Below are positions 20,759-28,921 of a stretch of 64,000 bases of DNA, in pieces. The translations under genes were made by a program, and so were the position numbers. This DNA is from Pseudomonadota bacterium (GTDB taxonomy: Bacteria > Pseudomonadota > Gammaproteobacteria > Burkholderiales > Burkholderiaceae_F): positions 124,001 through 188,000 of the forward strand of contig JAKOQB010000041.1 in assembly GCA_029778535.1 (NCBI GenBank), read 5' to 3'. The notes under the pieces were generated by a model, which was given only the letters and a program-made list of their open reading frames with translations, was not told the DNA's origin and made no database searches. Numbering within the stretch: the first letter of the stretch is position 1; each line of letters opens with the position of its first letter.

Positions 20759-21231
20759 ACGTTCGCGCTCCGGGTGCTGCGATACCTCCAGGCGCGCCGG
20801 CGGGCCCACAGGAAGAGCGCCTCGTCGTCAGCGGCGCGCGCCAGCGCGGCGATCGTGCGGAACTCCGCCGCCAGCAGGCGCAGTGACGTAGGCAGCGACG
20901 GCGCGGTGCCGCGCTCCGATGTCGCCGGCCATGTCGCCGCGGGGTTTGCGTAAGCGCGCAACGCACGTTCGGTCGTCGCCAGCTCGCGTCGCAGTTGCGC
21001 GGCGCTTACGCCGGCCGGAGGCCGCAACGTGCGCTGCAGCGACAGCCGGGCAAGCTCGAGCAGCAAACGGAGCACCGGCAGCCGCCGAGACAGCCGCACA
21101 TGCGCCGCAACGCCGTTCGCCAGCGCATCATCCACTGCCAGGAGAAAGGCGGCGCCTTCGGCGAGGAGTGTTTCGCTGACGAGCAAGGGGGCCGGCATAG
21201 GCGTTGGGCTGCGGTGCAAGGTCTGCGTCAC
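20617..21231 (-). CDS. Hypothetical protein (coding status uncertain)
   Basis: 204-aa ORF filling most of the oxyR-hoxF gap but overlapping the oxyR 3' end antisense; no recognised motif. Confidence 0.3.
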   Translation of the reverse strand: MTQTLHRSPTPMPAPLLVSETLLAEGAAFLLAVDDALANGVAAHVRLSRRLPVLRLLLELARLSLQRTLRPPAGVSAAQLRRELATTERALRAYANPAATWPATSERGTAPSLPTSLRLLAAEFRTIAALARAADDEALFLWARRRAWRYRSTRSANVQAAALRADRVTMRTRSRGTSSATRAASASTAAARGKVVRSTRDTRR

Positions 21232-21594
21232 GTCCTAGTGCGCAGCCATCGTGGGCCGACTTTCCCAAGTGCGCCAATCGTTTCTTTGGCTTGCAGCGAT
21301 AGCCGCCATCGATGGCCACGCGCAGTCTGGCCTGGTCGTATCAGTTTGCTTGGCGTACCCTCCGGATTGGCGCTGCGAGAAGTCCTGACGAAAGGCAGAC
21401 GATCCTGACGGACGAAAGCGCGCGATGTATGTCGATTCGAGCAGGTTCTTCTCGCGCCCGCAGAGCGTTCGCCGCTCCGCCTTCTTCCGGGCCCGGACGC
21501 AGTGCCCGACAGCCGGCCGCGCGCCGTCGCCGGGTTCGCCGTGAATTGACTTCGGTCAGCGGTCGAGCCGCCGCCGGCGCGAGCATTGCACTGC

Positions 21595-23460
21595 ATGACA
21601 TCATCGTCCTTGCTTGACCGCGTCGATGCGATCGTCGATCGCCACGGCGCCGCGCGCACTCATCTCGTGCAGATACTGCGCGAGGTGCAGGAGCCGGAGG
21701 GCTGGGTTCCGCCCGCCGCGATCACGCGGATCGCGCAGCGCGTGAAACTTCCGCGCGCGCGCGTCGAAGGCGTGGCCGGCTTCTACAGCTTCCTGCACCG
21801 GACACCCGGCGGGCGCTACCGCGTGCGCTTTTCCGACAACATCGTCGACCGCATGGCGGGCAGCCTGCCGCTGCTCGAGCGGCTGTGCGCGCAGCTCTGG
21901 GTCGAGCGCGGCAAGGTGTCCGAGGATCACTTGGTGTCGGTCGACACAACCTCGTGCACCGGCATGGGCGACCAGGCGCCGGCGCTGCTGGTCAACGGCC
22001 GCGCGATCACGCGGCTGACGGCCGACCGCATCGACCGGATTGCGCAGCTCATCCGCGAGCAGGTGCCGCTCGACGACTGGCCGGCGGAGCTGTTCGAGAT
22101 CGAGGACAACGTGTGCCGCCGCGACCTGATTCTTGCGAGCACACTACGGCCGGGCGACGCGATCCGCGCCGCGATCGCGCGCGGGCGACCGGATGCACCC
22201 GAGGCCGCGTCGAACCAGCGCGCCGGGCCCGGGGGCCGCGACGCGTCGGAGCAGGGGCCGGTCGCGACGCTGGAGGAAATCAAGCGCTCGAAGCTGCGCG
22301 GCCGCGGCGGCGCGGGCTTCACGACGGGATTGAAGTGGGAGGCGTGCCGCAACGCGCGCGCGTCGCAGCGCTACGTGGTCTGCAACGCCGACGAAGGCGA
22401 GCCGGGCACATTCAAGGACCGCGTGCTGCTGGCGCGCCATGCCGACCTCGTGATCGAGGGCATGACGGTTGCCGCCTACGTCGTCGGCGCGACCAAGGGG
22501 TTCCTGTATCTGCGCGGCGAATACCGGCATCTGTTTGCGTCGCTGAACGAGGCTGTGTCGCGGCGGCGCGCGCATGGGTTGCTGGGCAGCGGCATCTGCG
22601 GCAAGCCCGATTTCGAGTTCGATATCGACATCCACCTCGGCGCCGGCGCTTACGTGTGCGGCGAGGAGTCGGCGCTGATCGAATCGCTCGAAGGCAAGCG
22701 CGGCATCCCGCGCAACCGGCCACCGTATCCGGTGACGAGCGGGTTCCTGAAGTTTCCGACCATCGTCAACAACGTCGAGACGTTTTGCGCGGCGGCGCTG
22801 ATCGCGCTCAAAGGCGGCGACTGGTACGCAGGCATCGGCACGCCGCGCTCGACCGGCACCAAGATCCTGTCGGTGTCGGGCGACTGTGCGCGGCCGGGGA
22901 TCTACGAGTACCCGTTCGGAGTCACCGCGCGCGAGGTGCTCGACGACTGCGGTGCGGAGATGACGCAGGCGGTGCAGGTCAGCGGCCCGTCGGGGATCTG
23001 CATCGACGCCAGCGAGTTCGGCCGCCGGCTCGCGTTCGAGGACCTGCCGACCGCGGGCGCGTTCATGGTGTTCGACGAGTCGCGCGACATGTTCGAGGTC
23101 GCGCGCAACTTCGCGCACTTCTTCGCGCACGAAAGCTGCGGCTTCTGCACGCCGTGTCGCGTCGGCACCTCCTTGCTGCGCAACCTGATGGACAAGCTCG
23201 CGGCCGGCAAGGGCTCGCAGCACGATCTGAAGCGGATCGGAGAACTGAATGAACTGCTGCAGGCGGCCAGCCACTGCGGGCTCGGCCACACCGCGTGCAA
23301 TCCGATTGTCGACACGCTCAAGCGCTTCCGCCCCGCGTACGAGCAGCGGCTGGTGTCGATGGAGTACGAGCCGGCGTTCGATCTGGACGGCGCGCTGGCG
23401 CGCGCGCGCGCGATGACCGGCCGCGACGACGCCGGCGCGCACCTGACGGAGTTCGAATGA
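21595..23460 (+). CDS. hoxF: NAD-reducing [NiFe] hydrogenase diaphorase subunit HoxF
   Basis: SKLRGRGGAGFTTGLKWEACR, VCNADEGEPGTFKDRVLL, SCGFCTPCRVGTSLLRNL; NuoE-like N-terminus. Confidence 0.93.
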   Translation: MTSSSLLDRVDAIVDRHGAARTHLVQILREVQEPEGWVPPAAITRIAQRVKLPRARVEGVAGFYSFLHRTPGGRYRVRFSDNIVDRMAGSLPLLERLCAQLWVERGKVSEDHLVSVDTTSCTGMGDQAPALLVNGRAITRLTADRIDRIAQLIREQVPLDDWPAELFEIEDNVCRRDLILASTLRPGDAIRAAIARGRPDAPEAASNQRAGPGGRDASEQGPVATLEEIKRSKLRGRGGAGFTTGLKWEACRNARASQRYVVCNADEGEPGTFKDRVLLARHADLVIEGMTVAAYVVGATKGFLYLRGEYRHLFASLNEAVSRRRAHGLLGSGICGKPDFEFDIDIHLGAGAYVCGEESALIESLEGKRGIPRNRPPYPVTSGFLKFPTIVNNVETFCAAALIALKGGDWYAGIGTPRSTGTKILSVSGDCARPGIYEYPFGVTAREVLDDCGAEMTQAVQVSGPSGICIDASEFGRRLAFEDLPTAGAFMVFDESRDMFEVARNFAHFFAHESCGFCTPCRVGTSLLRNLMDKLAAGKGSQHDLKRIGELNELLQAASHCGLGHTACNPIVDTLKRFRPAYEQRLVSMEYEPAFDLDGALARARAMTGRDDAGAHLTEFE

Positions 23461-24203
23461 ACGAAGCGCGGCCGACCTTCCTGCTCGACGGCGAAGAGGT
23501 GCCGTTCGCGCCGGGGCAGACGATCGCGCAGGCGGCGCTCGCGGCGGGCCGCTACGTGCCGCACCTGTGCTACCACCCAGAGTTCAAGCCGCACGGAAGC
23601 TGCAAGCTGTGCACGGTGAAGGCTGACGGGCGCTGGATCACGTCGTGCACGACGCCGGCGCAGGCGGGCCTGCAGGTCGAAAGCAACACGGACGAGATCA
23701 ACGCCAAGCGCCGGCTGCTGGTGCAGATGCTGTTCGTCGAGGGTAACCATTTCTGCCCGTCGTGCGAGAAGAGCGGCAACTGCCGGCTGCAGGCGGTCGC
23801 GTACGACCTCGGCATGGTGAGCACGCAGTTCGACCACTTCTATCCCGACCGGCCGGTCGATGCGTCGCACCCCGACATCCTGCTCGATTTCAACCGCTGC
23901 ATCCTGTGCGAGCTGTGCGTGCGCGCCTCCAGCGAGGTCGACGGCAAGGGCGTGTTCGCGCTGTCGGGCCGCGGCATCACCAAGCACCTGATCGTCAACA
24001 GCGAGTCGGAGCGCCTGGCGGACACCGACATCGCGGTGACCGACAAGGCGATGGACGTGTGCCCGGTCGGCGTGATCCTGCGCAAGCGCGTCGGCTTCGC
24101 CGTGCCGATCGGCCAGCGCCGATTCGATGCGCAGCCGATCAGCGCGCAGGCGCTGCGCGATGCGCCTCGGCCGCTCGACCGCAGGCCGAACGGAGCCGAG
24201 TAG
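23457..24203 (+). CDS. hoxU: NAD-reducing hydrogenase diaphorase subunit HoxU
   Basis: 2Fe-2S ferredoxin-like domain, HFCPSCEKSGNCRLQ, NRCILCELCVRA. Confidence 0.93.
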   Translation: MNEARPTFLLDGEEVPFAPGQTIAQAALAAGRYVPHLCYHPEFKPHGSCKLCTVKADGRWITSCTTPAQAGLQVESNTDEINAKRRLLVQMLFVEGNHFCPSCEKSGNCRLQAVAYDLGMVSTQFDHFYPDRPVDASHPDILLDFNRCILCELCVRASSEVDGKGVFALSGRGITKHLIVNSESERLADTDIAVTDKAMDVCPVGVILRKRVGFAVPIGQRRFDAQPISAQALRDAPRPLDRRPNGAE

Positions 24204-24743
24204 ATGGCGCGCAAGTTGCGGGTCGCCACCACGTCGCTCGCCGGCTGCTTCGGCTGCCACATGTCGCTGCTCGACATCGACGAGCGGCTGTTCCCGCTGC
24301 TCGAGCGCATCGAGTTCGACCGCTCGCCATTTACCGACGTGAAGCACTGCGGCAAGTGCGACATCGGCTTCATCGAAGGCGGCATCTGCAACGCCGAGAA
24401 CGTTCACGTGCTGCGCGAGTTCAGGAAGAACTGCCGCATCCTGGTGGCGATCGGCGCCTGCGCGATCAACGGCGGGCTGCCGGCGCAGCGCAATCATCTC
24501 GATCTCGGCCAATGCCTGCAGGAGGTGTACGTGACCGAGCCGGGTCTCGCCAAAGGTGGCATCCCGAACGATCCGGAACTGCCTCTGCCGCTCGACAAGG
24601 TGCACCCGCTGCACGAGGTGGTGCAGATCGACTATTTCCTGCCCGGGTGCCCGCCGTCGGCCGACGCGATCTGGAAGTTCCTCAATGACCTGCTGTCGGG
24701 GCGAACGCCGCAGTTGGGGCATGCGTTGCTGCACTATGACTGA
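24204..24743 (+). CDS. hoxY: NAD-reducing hydrogenase small subunit HoxY
   Basis: [67 protein letters not shown]. Confidence 0.95.
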   Translation: MARKLRVATTSLAGCFGCHMSLLDIDERLFPLLERIEFDRSPFTDVKHCGKCDIGFIEGGICNAENVHVLREFRKNCRILVAIGACAINGGLPAQRNHLDLGQCLQEVYVTEPGLAKGGIPNDPELPLPLDKVHPLHEVVQIDYFLPGCPPSADAIWKFLNDLLSGRTPQLGHALLHYD

Positions 24744-24763
24744 GACAAGCACTTCGAAGCTGC

Positions 24764-24835
24764 CGTCGCCCCGGCGCAGGCCGGGGCCCAATTTGCAGCG
24801 TTCGAACTTGGGCCCCGGCCTGCGCCGGGGCGACG
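24764..24835. repeat. Perfect 28-bp inverted repeat (REP/dRS3-like element) inside the hox operon
   Basis: CGTCGCCCCGGCGCAGGCCGGGGCCCAA-(16 nt)-TTGGGCCCCGGCCTGCGCCGGGGCGACG; arms are exact reverse complements. Confidence 0.92.
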
Positions 24836-24854
24836 CGGCACCTCACGCTGATCG

Positions 24855-26339
24855 ATGCACCCGATGACACTCGAACTCGAAACCGCTGCCAACCAGGAGA
24901 ACCTGCGGCGCGTCGCGATCGACCCGGTGTCGCGTGTCGAGGGGCACGGCAAGGTCACGATCCTGCTCGACGCCGACGGCCACGTGCACCAGGTGCGGCT
25001 GCACATCGTCGAGTTCCGCGGCTTCGAGAAATTCATCCAGGGCCGGCCGTACTGGGAGGTGCCGGTAATGGTGCAGCGGTTGTGCGGCATCTGCCCGGTC
25101 AGCCATCACCTCGCGGCGTCCAAGGCGCTCGACATGATCGTGGGCAGCAAGCTCACGCCGACCGCGGAGAAGATCCGCCGGCTGATGCACTACGGCCAGA
25201 TCCTGCAGTCGCACGCGCTGCACTTCTTCCACCTGTCGGCGCCCGACCTGCTGTTCGGCTTCGATGCGGAGGTGGAGCGCCGAAACATCGTCGGCATCGC
25301 CGCCGCCTATCCCGAGATTGCGAAGCAGGGCGTGCTGCTGCGCAAGTACGGGCAGGAGGTGATCCGTGTCACCGCCGGCAAGCGCATCCACGGCACGGGA
25401 AGCGTTCCCGGCGGCGTAAACAAGGCGCTGACGGTCGCGGAGCGCGACGCGTTGCTGGCGGACATCTACCAGGTGATCGCCTGGTCGCGCGACGCGGTGG
25501 CGCTGGCGCAGAAGCTGCATCTTTCCAACGTGAATCGGTACAACAGCTTCGGCGCGTTCCGCTCCCACATGCTGAGCCTGGTCGCGGCCGACGGCGCACT
25601 GGATCTCTACGACGGCGCGCTGCGCGCGCGCGACGAGAACGGTGCGATCCTGTTCGATCACTTTGACACCCGCCGCTACTGGGACGCGATCGTCGAGGAA
25701 GTGCGGCCGTGGTCGTACATGAAGTTCCCGTACCTGCGCGCGCTCGGCCCGGAGCGCGGCTGGTACAAGGTCGGGCCGCTGGCGCGGGTGCAGAACTGCG
25801 ACCACATCGCCACGCCGTTCGCCGACGCGGCGCGGCGTGAGTTCATCGACTTCGGCGGCAGCCAGCCGGTGCACGCCACGCTCGCGTACCACTGGGCGCG
25901 GATGATCGAAATGCTGTTCGCGGCCGAGTGCATCAAGGAGCTGCTGCACGACGGCGACCTCACCGGCACCGAGCTGATGGCGCCGCCGGGCGAGCGCGCC
26001 GAGCGCGGCATCGGTGTGATCGAGGCGCCGCGCGGCACGCTGATCCACCACTACCGGGTGAACGAGGAGGACCTGGTCGTGCGCGCCAACCTGATCGTCT
26101 CGACCACGCACAACAACCAGGCGATGAACGAGGCGATCCGCCAGGTGGCGAAGCGCTACCTCGACGGCCGCAAGCTCACCGAGGGGCTGCTCAATCACAT
26201 CGAGGTCGCGATCCGCGCGTTCGATCCGTGCCTGTCGTGCGCGACGCACGCGCTGGGCCGGATGCCGCTTGCGATGGAACTGATCGACTCCGACGGCAGC
26301 GTCGTCGATCGGCTCGTGAAAGGTTCCGACGCATGTTGA
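24855..26339 (+). CDS. hoxH: NAD-reducing [NiFe] hydrogenase large subunit HoxH
   Basis: [13 protein letters not shown] (L1) and [17 protein letters not shown] (L2) Ni-Fe ligation motifs with C-terminal peptide. Confidence 0.96.
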   Translation: MHPMTLELETAANQENLRRVAIDPVSRVEGHGKVTILLDADGHVHQVRLHIVEFRGFEKFIQGRPYWEVPVMVQRLCGICPVSHHLAASKALDMIVGSKLTPTAEKIRRLMHYGQILQSHALHFFHLSAPDLLFGFDAEVERRNIVGIAAAYPEIAKQGVLLRKYGQEVIRVTAGKRIHGTGSVPGGVNKALTVAERDALLADIYQVIAWSRDAVALAQKLHLSNVNRYNSFGAFRSHMLSLVAADGALDLYDGALRARDENGAILFDHFDTRRYWDAIVEEVRPWSYMKFPYLRALGPERGWYKVGPLARVQNCDHIATPFADAARREFIDFGGSQPVHATLAYHWARMIEMLFAAECIKELLHDGDLTGTELMAPPGERAERGIGVIEAPRGTLIHHYRVNEEDLVVRANLIVSTTHNNQAMNEAIRQVAKRYLDGRKLTEGLLNHIEVAIRAFDPCLSCATHALGRMPLAMELIDSDGSVVDRLVKGSDAC

Positions 26340-26812
26340 CGCTCGATGCGCCGGTCGGCGTCAAGCCGTTGCTGGTGATCGCGGCCGGCAATCCGAGCCG
26401 CGGCGACGACGCGCTCGGTCCGCTGCTGGCGGAGAGAATCGCCGCGCTCGAACTGCCGGACGTCGAGGTGCTGGTCGACTTTCAACTCCAGGTCGAGCAC
26501 GCGCTCGATCTGATCGGCCGGCGTGAAGTTGTGTTCGTAGATGCGGCGACGTCCGGCGATGCGCCATTCACATTCACAACCGCTTGCGCGCAGGCCGGCG
26601 CGTGCGTCAGCACGCACGCGCTATCGCCTGCGGCCGTGCTCGACTGTCTAACTCGCATCGGCAAGGCGGAGCTGCCGCGCGCTCATGTACTGGCGATCCG
26701 CGGTTACGGCTTCGAACTGGGAACGCCGCTGACGCGCGCGGCGCGCGCCAATCTCGACGCGGCGCTCGATCATCTCGTCGCCTGGCTGGCGCACGCGCAC
26801 CCGGCGACGTAG
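26333..26812 (+). CDS. hoxW: Hydrogenase maturation protease HoxW
   Basis: LLVIAAGNPSRGDDALGPLLAERI, ELPDVEVLVDFQLQVEHALDLIGRREVVFVDAA; overlaps hoxH end. Confidence 0.88.
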   Translation: MLTLDAPVGVKPLLVIAAGNPSRGDDALGPLLAERIAALELPDVEVLVDFQLQVEHALDLIGRREVVFVDAATSGDAPFTFTTACAQAGACVSTHALSPAAVLDCLTRIGKAELPRAHVLAIRGYGFELGTPLTRAARANLDAALDHLVAWLAHAHPAT

Positions 26813-26846
26813 CTCAAGCGCGCCGACACCGTGCCGAAAGGCATGG

Positions 26847-27149
26847 ATGGCTGGCACCTTCCGGACCCTGGCCGCGTGCGGCGTGGCTGTCTTTTGCAGC
26901 GTGGCGATCAGCGGCGATCGGCGCGCGAACGCGACCCTGCGGGTCAGCGCGACCGTAATCGCCGAATGCTCGATCGACGATCCGCCCTCTGCTGATCAAC
27001 CCGGCTGTCGCCCGATGTCGCGCCGTGTGCTGCACAACGTGGTGCCGGTTCGGCTGACCGCGCGCCCGCTGCCGTCGGGGCAGGACGAGCCGCTCCCGAC
27101 GAAAGGCGGGTCCAACAGCCCATTGACGGTCGTTTTCATCCGCTTCTAG
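26847..27149 (+). CDS. Small secreted protein with SCPU-like N-terminal strand (uncertain)
   Basis: Leader followed by ATLRVSATVIAECSIDD, resembling FQVSANVTGACTV of the next gene. Confidence 0.4.
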   Translation: MAGTFRTLAACGVAVFCSVAISGDRRANATLRVSATVIAECSIDDPPSADQPGCRPMSRRVLHNVVPVRLTARPLPSGQDEPLPTKGGSNSPLTVVFIRF

Positions 27150-27256
27150 AACTTCCGGACGAGTAGCCAGAAGGCAGTATGCGCTTCCTATACTTCTAGC
27201 GCCTACATAGCAAACCACAAGTCGATTCCGCTCAATACGTGATATCGGAGGAAAGA

Positions 27257-27709
27257 ATGAAAACTTTAGGAAGAATCCTGGTGGCGGCCGGTCTGGCGAC
27301 GGCGGTATCCGGCGCGTTCGGGGCGACGGCGACGACCACGTTTCAGGTGTCGGCGAACGTGACCGGCGCATGCACCGTGTCGGCCGGCAACCTCGCATTC
27401 GGAACCTATCCGGTTAACTCTGCCGCCGACATCGACGCCGCGTCGACGATCACGGTCAACTGCCCGAACGGCCTGCCGTATTCAGTGTCCGTGCCGACAC
27501 CGACCGCGCGCACGATGACCGGCCCGGCCGCCGCGACGCTGACGTACGGCCTGTACTCGGATGCGGGTCGCACCAGCGGCTTCGCCGCATCGGGCACCGG
27601 CTCCGGCGCGAACCAGAGCATCACCGTGTACGGCCGCATTCCGCTCGGACAGGCGCCGACATCGCAGGGTGCGTTCAACGACACGGTGACGGTGACCGTC
27701 ACCTATTAA
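27257..27709 (+). CDS. Spore coat protein U (SCPU)-domain pilin, major subunit candidate
   Basis: ATATTTFQVSANVTGACTVSAGNLAFGTYP...ITVYGRIPLGQAPTSQGAFNDTVTVTVTY; RBS GGAGGAAAG. Confidence 0.92.
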   Translation: MKTLGRILVAAGLATAVSGAFGATATTTFQVSANVTGACTVSAGNLAFGTYPVNSAADIDAASTITVNCPNGLPYSVSVPTPTARTMTGPAAATLTYGLYSDAGRTSGFAASGTGSGANQSITVYGRIPLGQAPTSQGAFNDTVTVTVTY

Positions 27710-27755
27710 TCGGACTCCGGCGCGGGCGGCGCAGCCGCCCGGCGCTTGAACGGCC

Positions 27756-28238
27756 ATGCGGCGAGTGCTCGTCGCGCTGGCGTCGTTCGTCGTCAGTGCC
27801 GCCGCAAGTGCTGCACAGTCGACGGCGACGTTCGGCGTTTCGGCCACGGTGACGAGCGGTTGCGGCGTCGTCGCGACGCCGGTCGCCTTCGGCACCTATC
27901 TTGGCACCGCGGCGTCACCTGCGGTCGACGCGCTGGGCAGCGTCGTCGTGACCTGTCCGGCCGGCAAGACGTACGACGTGCGGCTGAACAACGGCGCTAA
28001 CGCCAGCGGCGGGCAGCGCAGGATGCGCGTGGTGCTTGGGCCGGCGTCGTTTCTAAATTACGAGCTGTACCGGAATCCGGCGCGCACGCAGCGCTTCGGC
28101 AACTCCGGCCCCGAGCGCGTCAACGGCGTCGGCAGTGGCCTGCCGCAGACGATCCCCGTGTACGCGCGGCTGCCCGGCGCTCAGGTCGCGCCGCTGGGAA
28201 TCCACTTGGATACGATTCAGGTCACCCTGCAGTTCTGA
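27756..28238 (+). CDS. SCPU-domain pilin subunit
   Basis: STATFGVSATVTSGCGVVATPVAFGTYLG...IPVYARLPGAQVAPLGIHLDTIQVTLQF. Confidence 0.9.
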   Translation: MRRVLVALASFVVSAAASAAQSTATFGVSATVTSGCGVVATPVAFGTYLGTAASPAVDALGSVVVTCPAGKTYDVRLNNGANASGGQRRMRVVLGPASFLNYELYRNPARTQRFGNSGPERVNGVGSGLPQTIPVYARLPGAQVAPLGIHLDTIQVTLQF

Positions 28239-28246
28239 GAACCTGA

Positions 28247-28921
28247 ATGTTGTTTCGCCTGCTCGCGTTTGCGTTGGCGCTGGTCACGTCGGCACCGGCG
28301 CACGCCGGCGCGTTCACGATCACGCCGGTGCGCGTCGATATCTCGTTCGGCCGGCGCGCCGCGTCGATCGAGGTCCACAACACCGGGCAGCAGGGCGCGC
28401 AGCTGCAGGCCGAGCGCTATCGCTGGAAGGGCGACACCGGCGGCGACGACGAGCTGGAGCCGACCGAGGACTTCGTCGTCACGCCGCCGATCTTCAGCAT
28501 CGAGCCGGGCCAGCGGCAGATTGTGCGCGTGCTGATGCAGGCGCCCGCGGATCAGCAGCGCGAGACCGCGTATCGCCTGATCCTGCAGGAGACGCCGCTC
28601 GGCGATCCGGCCGCGAACACGGTCGCGACCGTGCTGCGCATCAGCCTGCCGGTGTTCGTCACGCCGCCGCGCGCCCGCGCCGAGCTGGTGTGGAGCCTGC
28701 GGCGCGAGGCGGGCGGGCTTTTTCTCGACGTCGACAACGTCGGCCAGGCGCACGAGACGATCACATCGCTGCGCACGCCCGACGGCCGCACGCTGCAGGC
28801 GGGTGTCTACGTGCTGGCGGGCGGACACCGTTCGTGGCCGCTCGACGCGCCGATCGACCGCGTGCTGGTCAAGCTGCGCGACGCGGACGAATCGTCTGCT
28901 GCGGTCCGCGCTGCCCAATGA
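28247..28921 (+). CDS. Periplasmic pilus chaperone (PapD-like, archaic Csu type)
   Basis: AGAFTITPVRVDISFGRRAASIEVHNTGQQGAQLQAERYRW...IFSIEPGQRQIVRVL...YRLILQETPL. Confidence 0.92.
   Translation: MLFRLLAFALALVTSAPAHAGAFTITPVRVDISFGRRAASIEVHNTGQQGAQLQAERYRWKGDTGGDDELEPTEDFVVTPPIFSIEPGQRQIVRVLMQAPADQQRETAYRLILQETPLGDPAANTVATVLRISLPVFVTPPRARAELVWSLRREAGGLFLDVDNVGQAHETITSLRTPDGRTLQAGVYVLAGGHRSWPLDAPIDRVLVKLRDADESSAAVRAAQ

Noticed and set aside
21576-21590. Sigma-54-like -24/-12 element (CGGCGCGAGCATTGCA) upstream of hoxF
   Set aside because: Spacing fits, but the -12 element lies about 5 nt before the likely ATG (21595), leaving no room for a leader; consensus match also imperfect. Would need TSS mapping.
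24764-24835. Hairpin as a simple terminator of hoxFUY
   Set aside because: No U-tract follows and hoxH, the obligate partner of HoxY, is immediately downstream; attenuation or repeat element is more likely than full termination.
27150-27256. Sigma-70 promoter for the pilus operon (TATACT-like -10)
   Set aside because: A TATACT hexamer exists but no convincing -35 at 16-18 bp; too weak to annotate.
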